DNA of 64,000 nucleotides from contig JAHDHC010000004.1 in assembly GCA_020631485.1 (NCBI GenBank), positions 1 through 64,000 of the forward strand. Direction: 5' to 3'. Numbering within the stretch: position 1 is the stretch's first letter; each line of letters starts with the position of its first letter. Both the position numbers and the translations under genes were made by a program. This document shows positions 56,760-64,000 of this stretch, piece by piece. Origin of the DNA: Candidatus Altimarinota bacterium. Lineage in GTDB: Bacteria > Patescibacteriota > Gracilibacteria > BD1-5 > UBA6164. Under the pieces are notes generated by a model. The model was not told where the DNA came from. It did no database searches and saw only the letters and a program-made list of their open reading frames with translations.

Positions 56760-57407
56760 CTATGATCAAATAATTGCCTTTTTTATTGCAGGAACTGTAA
56801 GAGACCCACCACTGATATATGTATCTTCTACTTCATCTATCGATTTCCCAACAAGCACGTTGAGGTCTCAGAGATTTCTCGATACATCATATCCGTTTGT
56901 ATCAGTTATTTCGATACTCCCGATTTTACCATCAGAATCTAGAGTATATTCTATATCTAGGACTACATCCTGTCTTGAGTTGTTATAGAGAGCTTGTACT
57001 TTTGTAACTTTTGCTTCTGCTTCTTGCGCTACTTCATCTTCGTCTTCTACTGATTCTATTTCAGCTGTTCATGTTACTGTTACTCAATCTTTGTTAATAG
57101 TTACAGATCAGTCATCATTTACGACACTGACATCATCTCCATTTACTTCTACCCTTGTATCGCCATCTACTACTTTTATGCTATCTTCTGTTACTTCTAC
57201 ATTTGCTTCTGTTATAGGATCTGCCTCCTCTTCACTCACTGATGGTTTTGCTTCACCCGTTTCTAGCTCTGCGAGTTCTTCATCTATATCTCTGATAGTT
57301 TGTTCTGTTGCGTTAGCTGGAGCTTCTGTTTTAGGTTCTTCTACAAGCTCTGTTCCACAGGAACTGAGTACTGTGAGGAGAATACATAGACTAATAAATT
57401 GTTTCAT
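56760..57407 (-). CDS. Acidic lipoprotein with FMN-binding-like domain
   Basis: 215 residues. Lipoprotein signal (ILLTVLSSCGTE, Cys17). An acidic Glu/Asp/Val-rich region (~20-140) with repeats such as TINKDGVTVTGTAE follows, and then a C-terminal domain (DVVLDIEYTLDSDGKIGSIE, SRNLRDLNVLVG). Its end EDTYISGGSLTVPAIKKAI fits the ApbE flavinylation pattern D-x3-(S/T)-G-A-(S/T)-x-T with Gly for Ala; the last Thr would take FMN. Likely an extracytoplasmic electron carrier made by ApbE. The partner reductase is not in the window. Confidence 0.75.
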
Positions 57408-57632
57408 AGGTCAATATTGTTTTTTAATAATATCTTTATTATAAAGAACTTATTCATTATACAAGTAATTATTAAGAAAAGCGTAATAATATTATTGCAA
57501 TTTAGAATAATGATATATAATAAAGTATATATTTTGTATATATTTTAATTTCTAAACTATAGAGGGATGGATTAGAAGATAAGAGATTTTCATGACTGGA
57601 GATAGATTAGAAGATTTGTTAATATATATTTT

Positions 57633-58844
57633 ATGAGATTTAGAACGAGTAAGAAGGTATTTATCCATGTTGATTGTGATAGTTTTTTTGCAAGTTGTGA
57701 AATACTTGCAAACCCAAAACTCCAGGGGAAGTATGTATGTGTATGATGAGAGATAGTTGTCGCTGCGACCTATAATGCAAAAAATAAGTGAATCAGGGTT
57801 GGGACTCCTGTGTGGCAAGCGCGTGATATCTTGTGAAAAAATGCTGTATTTTTATGAGTCAACTTTGAGCTTTATGGAGAGATATCGAGGAAGCTTCTAT
57901 CCTATCTGCGTCAACATACACTCAGTGTAGAAAAATTTTCTATTGATGAAGCGTTTTGCGAGATTAGCGGACTTCCAGAGCTTTATAAACTCTCACACTA
58001 TGACTATGCACAAAAACTGCAAAAGGATATAAAAAAACATATTGGTATACCTGTGAGTATAGGACTTGCAAATACTCGTATAAAGGCAAAGATATTTTCA
58101 GATCTCAATAAACCCTATGGGATTTATGTGGGGAACCATACAGAGCCTGAAAGATCAAGATTTCAAAATATAGATTTTGGGAAGATCCCATTTGCTGGGA
58201 AAAAGACACAAAAGCGTTTTCAATACAGGTGTGATACGATACATGATTTTTTATCTCTTTGATTTTGGCAACTCAGAACTGAGTGTGGGAAAAATATGAC
58301 AACACTTTGGCTGGAGCTCAATGGAGTAAATGCTTTTCGTATAGATAATGATAAGCCAGCAAAATCTATCTCAAGAAGTCGAAGCTTCAATAAAAAAAAG
58401 ACAGCAAATAGGGATTTTCTGATGACTCAGATCCTTGCTCATTTTGAGACAGTGTATACTTGGATTACTGAAAAAAGTGTCGAGATATCAGAGATAGGAG
58501 TTATGCTTAGAGATGATGATTTTAGGACTCATAGGAAAAGCTATAGTTTCCCAGAGCATACAAATGATCGCAGGAAGATGCTTCAACATGTATATAAACT
58601 TTTTGATGATATCTATACTCCTCACACTCTGTATCGTAGTACAGGAGTGAATTTTTACGGACTTCGTTCCTACCTTCCAAGACAGATGAATCTTTTTGAA
58701 AAAGAGTTCCAAAAAAAGGATAATTCCTACGAATTGTCCCGTGCCATCAGCAGACTTAATCATAAGTACTGAAAACAAAAGCTCACCTTCTGATCTGAAC
58801 TCCTCGACCAAAAAATCTCTGAAAGAGTAAAGATTGTGGGTTAA
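57633..58844 (+). CDS. dinB: Y-family (translesion) DNA polymerase
   Basis: 403 residues. HVDCDSFFASCEILANP (first catalytic Asp), GKYVCVGGEIVVAATYNAKN, KFSIDEAFCEISG (Asp-Glu), IPVSIGLANTRIKAKIFSDL, then FAGKKTQKRF helix-hairpin, and little finger ending. UmuC/DinB group. It copies past damaged bases. Convergent to the small minus-strand genes. A TTGCAA-15-TATAAT element at 57495-57521 may be its promoter. DinB or UmuC cannot be separated by eye. Confidence 0.88.
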
Positions 58845-58853
58845 GCTGCTTTT

Positions 58854-59033
58854 TTATAACTCTTGTATTGCACTAATTATATCTTTCACCTTTTCAGGAG
58901 TTCTAGGTTTCTTTTTGTCATCGATGTTCGTTTTATGTGTATCATTTTGTACACTTTCAGGATCTACATTCCTTACAAGTAGATCTACTATCGATACAGG
59001 TTTAGGATATTTACTTTTATTATTTGTTTTCAT
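58854..59033 (-). CDS. Unknown small charged protein
   Basis: 59 residues, Lys/Asp-rich with a short hydrophobic start (VSIVDLLVRNVDPES). The ATG at 59033 is used; a TTG at 59054 in frame would overlap the larger gene upstream. Ends 10 bases from the polymerase stop. Family not recognised. Confidence 0.45.
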   Translation of the reverse strand: MKTNNKSKYPKPVSIVDLLVRNVDPESVQNDTHKTNIDDKKKPRTPEKVKDIISAIQEL

Positions 59034-59043
59034 ATTTTTATTA

Positions 59044-59808
59044 TTATGCTGCAAGGAGTTCTTCCACTACTGTTTTTAAAGAGTTTTGTGTGGATCATAC
59101 ATGTTTTTGTGAAACATTTTGTATATGCTTTTTTGCAAGTTCATAAACACTATCTATGCTACCACTAATATCTTTTCACTGGCTTATACATTTTATGTAA
59201 TAGTTAAATACTATACTTATCACTTGAGGATTAAAGTCTTTTATAATCCTTTTCATTGTAATGTCTTCTCATATATGATGTGAAAATTCGTGAGGGTTTG
59301 TGTATTCTACTTCTTTTTTTTCATTTATATATTTTTGGTTTGTAGTTACGCAGAAGTCTACTCCAAGATACGAAGGATCATTTCAATTGTCAATCTTTAT
59401 TATAGCATCGATTCATGATTTTATATCATCGTATTCTGAAGCTAAGAAAACTTGAGCAGATTCTCATACACTTTTTCTTATATGTGCAGCCAGTATGTCT
59501 TTGAGCATTATTTCTAAGGCTTTTTTTAATCCTGTATATTCGCAGTTTTCTATTTCTTGTATTATTGCATGATCTCTCTGGTTTCTATATATAAATTTTC
59601 GTTTATTTTTTGGTCTTCATGGGTATCATCTTTGTTGAGATTTGTACCAGTTTACTATATTTTGTTCATGTTGATTAAGTTCTTCTCAGTTGCTGTCTTT
59701 TTCTAAACTTCTTTCAAACATATTTCACTGCTCAATTAAGTCTTTATTTTCTCTCAATAATCCTAAAAAAAGAGCATGATTCCCATCTAAATGTTCTATA
59801 TTTTTCAT
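59044..59808 (-). CDS. Unknown protein with possible nuclease-like core
   Basis: 254 residues. N-terminal charged part (GNHALFLGLLRENKDLIEQG, YPGRPKNKRKFIYRN). A middle block, EYDDIKSGIDAIIKI followed by YLGVDFCVTTNQKYINEKK, has D...D.....VD spacing loosely like PD-(D/E)xK enzymes. The C-terminus is helical. The resemblance is weak; no family was recognised. A 10-base gap separates it from the small gene at 58854-59033. Confidence 0.5.
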
Positions 59809-59853
59809 TTTATATTTGTTTTTATTTATTCTATCATATAAATCACAAATAAA

Positions 59854-59876
59854 AAAATACCTGGACTAGGTATTTT
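59854..59876. terminator. Intrinsic terminator between divergent and convergent units
   Basis: AAAATACCT GGACT AGGTATTTT flanked by A and T runs; lies just downstream of the ABC permease stop (59898), which reads toward it on the minus strand. Confidence 0.6.
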
Positions 59877-59897
59877 AAAAATTATTACGTGTTTGTC

Positions 59898-60677
59898 TTA
59901 ACTCTTTATATTTTTTCCAGTTTTGAGAAGGAAATGGACCATGGTGTAGAGGACTATGGTGAAGAGGATGAGTATGACGATGGCGATAGATACATCTACA
60001 TCAGATACTCAGAGAAAAGAGTATCTGAGTCCGTTGATCATGTAGAGGATAGGATTAAACTGACTGACAGTAGCCCAAAAGTCAGGGAGCATATTTACTG
60101 AGTAAAATACTCATCAGAGATATATGAGTGGAGTGATGATGAAACTGGGGATGATATTTACATCATCAAAGCTTTTTGCATATATGGCATTGAGCAGTCA
60201 GGCAAGCGAGAAGACGAGGGAAGTGAGAAGAATAAAAACTATGAGGAGAAAAGGGTTATGCACCTGTATATCGATCATAAAACTTGCAGCGATACATACA
60301 AGAAATCATACGATACATCCTCTTGCAAGTCAGGCTATTGAGTATCAGAGAATGATTTTTGTATTGCTGATTGGTGAGATAAGTAGCTCTTCGAGGCTGT
60401 GAAACATCTTTGCCGTAAAAAATCAAAAAGAAGTCAAAGCGTAGCTTCCCATAATAACGGCCATCATAAGCAGTCATGGAAAAATAAACTCTATATATGT
60501 TATTTGCTGTGACACATTATAGATACTTGTATAATCTATATCTATCTTTTCCCCTATGATTTTCCCAAAAATGGCAAAATACAAGATGATCGTTATGACA
60601 CTTGGTACAAGTGTCTGTTTCCAGAGTCTGAGAAAGTTTATTATTTCTTTTTTGCTCAGAGTTATGAGATCTGTCAT
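59898..60677 (-). CDS. ABC-2 type exporter, permease
   Basis: 259 residues, six membrane helices (TLVPSVITIILYFAIFGKII, YIEFIFPGLLMMAVIMGSYA, FLLIVFILLTSLVFSLAGLL, IPSFIITPLIYLGGVFYSV) with the ABC-2 pattern ending NPILYMINGLRYSFLG. It forms the membrane part of an exporter for a glycan, drug or lipid. Partner ATPase lies directly upstream (one base between genes). Confidence 0.88.
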
Positions 60678-60678
60678 A

Positions 60679-61587
60679 TTATTTTGTTAGTTCTATAAAG
60701 AGTTGTTCTATTCTATTACTTTTGTTGCGAATAGACTGTATGTATATGTCGTGCTTTGTAAGGTCTTCAAAAACCGTATTTATGTATACTTCTTTGCCGA
60801 TAGTGATCTCTATATCTCCATCTTTTCTCACAAATGCTTCATAGGTTTTCTCAAGCGATTGGGGAAGCTCTTGTATCTCAGTTTGAGGACTTATGACAAA
60901 AACTTCTTTATCAAGTTTTCAAATCAGCTGTTTTGTACTCGTGTTTTCGATTATTTTTCCTTTAGAAATTATAGCTACTTTGTTACAGAGTGCTTCTACT
61001 TCTTCGAGATAATGGGTCGTTAGGAGGATAGTTGTTCCATTCTCAGAAAGTTCTTTTATAAAATCCCACATACTACTACGCAATTCTACGTCAACTCCTG
61101 CTGTTGGTTCATCGAGTATGAGGAACTTTGGTTCATGGACAAGTGCGCGGACGATCATGAGGCGACGTTTCATTCATCCTGAGAGCTGGAGTGCTTGATT
61201 GTCTTTTTTATCCCAGAGCTCGAGGCGCTTGAGGAGTTCTTCTGTTTTTTTGACTGCTTGTTCTTTTGGGACTCAGTAATACCCCGCTTGTAATACCGGG
61301 ATATCCTTTACCTTCGTCCACATATTGAAGTTAAACTCTTGTGGAACTACTCCGATAAGCTTTTTTGCAGCTGCAAAATCTTTGTCTATATCTATACCAA
61401 AGAGTTTTATCTTTCCAGATGTTTTTCTCACGAGATCTGTCAGGATATTGATAGTAGTTGTTTTTCCTGCTCCATTATGTCACAAAAGGGCGAAAAAATC
61501 TCACTCTTCTATCTCTAGATCTATTCATTTTAGGACTTCATTTTCTCAGTATTTTTTCTGAAGATTCTCTATTTCAAGTGCTTTCAT
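60679..61587 (-). CDS. ABC-2 type exporter, ATPase
   Basis: 302 residues. Walker [18 protein letters not shown]-loop VVPQEFNFN, signature [20 protein letters not shown], Walker [15 protein letters not shown]-loop LLTTHYLEE. DrrA/CcmA-type with a short C-terminal extension ([20 protein letters not shown]). Energises the permease next to it. Confidence 0.93.
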
Positions 61588-61710
61588 GTGTTGTTGTTAT
61601 TATAAATCACAGATATATTAAACTGAAAAGTATATTAGGCAAGAGGAAAATATTGACAAACTATATTTTTAATTATTATAGAAAAGTATGAATTCCTAAA
61701 AATTTGAAAT

Positions 61711-62022
61711 ATGTCAGTAGAAAATTTGTGATGAACTGGACACTCTTCTATGATTATGTCTGTCCATGAAAATGAAAGATGAGCAATGCATGTTTTAGTG
61801 AGAAATATTATTGAAGAGACGGGGATAAACCATCCTTCAACAAGAGTTGATAAGGTTATTGAAAGATACAGACAAGGATTGCTGAGAGCAACTGATACTC
61901 AAGCTTACAGGTATTTTGATAGGTGAGCTGAGAGATATCAGAAAATACAAGCAACAATCCAAAGAGTAAGAAAGGCTGTATATGCGTTTGATACAGATAA
62001 AGATACAATATGACAAATATAG
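61711..62022 (+). CDS. Unknown small basic protein
   Basis: 103 residues (GGTGHSSMIMSVHENERGAM near the start, YQKIQATIQRVRKAVYAFDT near the end), helical and basic; no membrane segment. Its end overlaps the next gene by 13 bases, so the two are coupled. Overlap and small size resemble toxin-antitoxin-type or regulator pairs, but no family was recognised. Confidence 0.5.
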
Positions 62023-62273
62023 TCGATCATGTTTTATGATCAGATCCTAATAGGGATAGTGAAAATGAAATAAAATGTTTTAGAAATCTACTATCAGCGA
62101 AACAAATCGAAAGTTTGAGTGGTAAAGATATTGTAATTTTTCGTGAAAGATATAATTGTTTATCGGACGATGCGCAAAAGGATGTCGAAGAAGAAATTCG
62201 CGCTAATCAAGATATAACCTTACACGGTATTCAAAAAATCTTTGATGCTGTTGATAAGCCGAGATATGCCTAA
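62010..62273 (+). CDS. Unknown small protein
   Basis: 87 residues, acidic with helices (SENEIKCFRNLLSAKQIESL, KDVEEEIRANQDITLHGIQK). Coupled to the preceding gene by a 13-base overlap. Followed by a terminator. Function not recognised. Confidence 0.5.
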
Positions 62274-62304
62274 TCTTGTTTGTTGAGAAATCTTTTTGGG
62301 TTAC

Positions 62305-62334
62305 TAAAAAATCAGCTTTTAGGCTGATTTTTTT
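62305..62334. terminator. Bidirectional intrinsic terminator
   Basis: AAATCAGC TTTTAG GCTGATTT with A- and T-runs on both sides; serves the plus gene ending at 62273 and the minus gene ending at 62319. Confidence 0.85.
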
Positions 62335-62798
62335 GTTGAGATTTTTTTCTGTTTCTTGAGTTTACAGGTTTCAAGATACTTGAGCTGGTCATATATTGCG
62401 TACGCAATCAGGAAGATTCAGAGGATTTTTAGCTCGAGTCCGTGATAGGGGAGTGATCCTATGAGTCCTGCGAGACCTATGTAGTAAGCAAGAGTTATAC
62501 TACAACTTGGACAGCCAGAGACGATTGCTACAAAGGCCCCTCCAAGAGCTCATTCTACTCATCTTTTTGGGGAGAAGTACTGAACCTTGTACATGATACT
62601 CGCAAGAAAAAATCAAAAAAGTACGGCTGAGATAGCTGTTAGGATAATTTCTGCGTGGACAAACCACGCTCAGATATTTCCAGTCACAAGATCGATATCG
62701 AGAAAAAAATATGTCGGTGCGACAATAAGGCTCGCTCATATGAGGAAGTAGACGAAAAAGAGTTTTTGTGAAAAGACTTTTTTTATATTTTTGATCAT
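62319..62798 (-). CDS. Multi-helix membrane protein with a GCPSC motif
   Basis: 159 residues, four hydrophobic helices (KLFFVYFLMGASLIVAPTYF, GAWFVHAEIILTAISAVLFG, GALGGAFVAIVSGCPSCSIT, LAYYIGLAGLIGSLP). The motif SGCPSCS sits at the start of a helix and could bind a metal or form a disulfide. Similar small membrane proteins occur in archaea and CPR with no known role. Single gene. Confidence 0.6.
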
Positions 62799-62878
62799 AT
62801 TTTTATTAAAACAAACTATGTTTGTAGTATAGCATATAAATCGATCTTATAAAAAGCTTAATAGTTGACTTTTATTAA

Positions 62879-63601
62879 TTACATCACTTGATAGAATTGT
62901 ATGTCTTCGTCTTTGAATCTGTAGAGCTTTGCTGGTCTGTTGGTAGTTCTATCAAGCTCGCCAGTTTCTTCGAGGAGTCCGAGTTTTATGATCCTTTTTT
63001 GGAAATTTCTCTTGTCAAAGGTCTTGTTTGGGAAAATGATCTCGTAGAGATCCTGGAGCTGGCTCATACGGAAACTCTCGTCGAGGATTCATTTTGCGAC
63101 ATTGGTGTATTCAAACTTCCATATAAGCCTCTGTTTTGCATAGCGAGTGATGTCTAAGTGATCTCCTCAAACATTCTCTTTACGAAAACCAGTATTATTC
63201 TCATTGAGATCATTGTATTTTACGATAGCAACACGAGTGAGATCAGCTTGTTTGAGAATGACTTCAGATCGTACAATCGCAATATATGAGAGTGAGAGAG
63301 TATGTCACCTCTTGTCTCTGTTGGGTTCTCAAAAAGTGTAGAGTTGCTCTTTGTATACTCAGCTAATTCCTGTTTTTCTCTTTAGAATATTATCAAAGTT
63401 TTCCTCAAGGTTAAATCATGCTGAGATGATTCACCCAGGAAGTATGTAGGAGTTTTTCCCGTCAAGCTCATGTTTGAGGAGTACAACACAGAGCTCTCAC
63501 ATGTAGACGGTAAATATGACTATATCCATGGCAGGGATAGGAATAGAGAGTTTCTCTGACCAGATATCAGTCTGTGCAGCGTTATTGATAAGAAATGACA
63601 T
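62879..63601 (-). CDS. nrtR: NrtR-like transcriptional regulator of NAD metabolism
   Basis: 240 residues. N-terminal NUDIX-like domain (MDIVIFTVYMGELCVVLLK, LPGGIISAGFNLEENFDNIL) in which the catalytic REx2EE is degenerate (KRKTGIS), as in NrtR. C-terminal winged helix (QLQDLYEIIFPNKTFDKRNF then KLGLLEETGE). NrtR senses ADP-ribose and represses NAD synthesis/recycling genes. The adjacent upstream gene is NadD-like, which supports the assignment. Confidence 0.75.
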
Positions 63602-63629
63602 AGATTATGTATTTGTATTATATACACTT

Positions 63630-63659
63630 ATATTACTTGTTTTAGAGAGTGATGTCAAT
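63630..63659 (-). promoter_or_regulatory. Candidate promoter of nrtR
   Basis: On the minus strand TTGACA (63659-63654), 18-base spacer, TAATAT (63635-63630), 29 bases before the ATG. It lies just after the NadD-like stop codon, so nrtR may be transcribed separately. Confidence 0.5.
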
Positions 63660-63683
63660 TTTTCTCCTTTAAAAATAGACTTT

Positions 63684-64000
63684 TTATGTATACAATCAAT
63701 GTGATTGTATTATGTTTGCTATATTGTGACTTAAAATTCATTCTACACTCTTTGCATTTTTCACTTGTTCTTTTGCAAGTGTACTTGATATATCTGGAAG
63801 GTCTGGGATTTCAATAAAACGATAGTTTTTCATATCATAATCTGCAGGATCTACATGATCGTATCAGGGTCTTTGTACAAAAACTTTAGGAAGCACATGT
63901 TCTATATATTTTTGAGTATTTCCAAGCCATCAAGACATTGTCGAAATTACGTCGGAGCCATAAATGAACTCAGGATCTATTCAACGACATTCTGTGAAAT
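63684..64000 (-). CDS. nadD: NadD-like nucleotidyltransferase, C-terminal part (5' end outside window)
   Basis: At least 105 residues; the N-terminus with the HxGH motif is off the edge. FIYGSDVISTMSGWLGN resembles the nucleotide-binding loop of NadD (GsDxl...W), then HVLPKVFVQRPGYDHVD, and the typical end IPDLPDISSTLAKEQVKNAK, where ISST is the family motif. It should adenylate nicotinate (or nicotinamide) mononucleotide to make the dinucleotide. Next to the NrtR-like regulator. The identity stays probable rather than sure because the active site is not visible. Confidence 0.7.

Noticed and set aside
57091-57444. 117-codon plus-strand ORF rich in Ser/Thr/Val
   Set aside because: Antisense of the acidic lipoprotein gene, which has a signal peptide and FMN-type domain.
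57592-57774. Reading frame starting before the Y-family polymerase and overlapping it
   Set aside because: It overlaps the polymerase by more than 140 bases in another frame and has no recognisable protein features.

Overview
The window is AT-rich bacterial DNA that reads only if UGA is translated as glycine (genetic code 25). With the standard code nearly every gene breaks into pieces. With UGA = Gly, long intact genes appear, and UGA falls on invariant glycines: three glycines of the ATP synthase beta P-loop (11767-11790) are UGA, as are glycines in FolD, GalE, DapB and pilin cleavage sites. This reassignment is known from Absconditabacteria (SR1) and Gracilibacteria, so the DNA is most likely from one of these CPR/Patescibacteria lineages. 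All coordinates below use code 25. No tRNA, rRNA, CRISPR array or transposase was seen.

Layout. 1-833: C-terminal end of a fibrinogen-like surface protein. 845-1462: winged-helix regulator with a palindromic site upstream. 1574-13513: an F-type ATP synthase region with two Fo gene sets (a1, four-helix c1, b1; then a2, two-helix c2, b2, short delta) and one F1 set (alpha, gamma, beta, epsilon). It is interrupted by a DUF4258/DUF2283 toxin-antitoxin-like pair, an RNase HI and several small unknown genes. 13574-14962: pilin-like surface protein. 14975-17714 (minus): secreted peptide, folD, rsmI and two unknowns. 17820-26234: polysaccharide locus (DUF2304-GT2, GalE, three glycosyltransferases, hexapeptide acetyltransferase, pyruvyl transferase, flippase), then Elp3 (minus). 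28158-33915: two more pilin-like genes, one a 1374-residue mosaic adhesin. 33939-37655 (minus): three unknown genes. 37916-43527: AbrB-like regulator, lipoprotein membrane-fusion protein and RND transporter. 43608-48700: NUDIX, pyrophosphatase, STAS protein, superoxide dismutase, tiny membrane peptides and a two-component system. 48866-55864: PPK2, DapB, an aspartokinase-like protein, LysA, a C39-like peptidase and unknowns. 55919-57407 (minus): ApbE and a lipoprotein carrying a flavinylation-like motif. 57633-64000: Y-family polymerase, ABC-2 exporter, unknowns, NrtR-like regulator and a partial NadD-like enzyme.

How it fits together. The organism appears to make ATP or use an ion gradient with one F1 motor and two different Fo types. 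One c subunit carries sodium-type ligands and the other looks proton-type. At least three genes, plus the partial gene at the left edge, encode proteins ending in the same glycine/tryptophan-rich fibrinogen-like module. Three of these start with a type IV prepilin signal, which suggests a family of pilus-displayed binding proteins for contact with a host cell. The polysaccharide locus, the RND and ABC exporters and the flavinylated lipoprotein add cell-surface functions. Lysine/DAP and NAD genes show that some biosynthesis remains.
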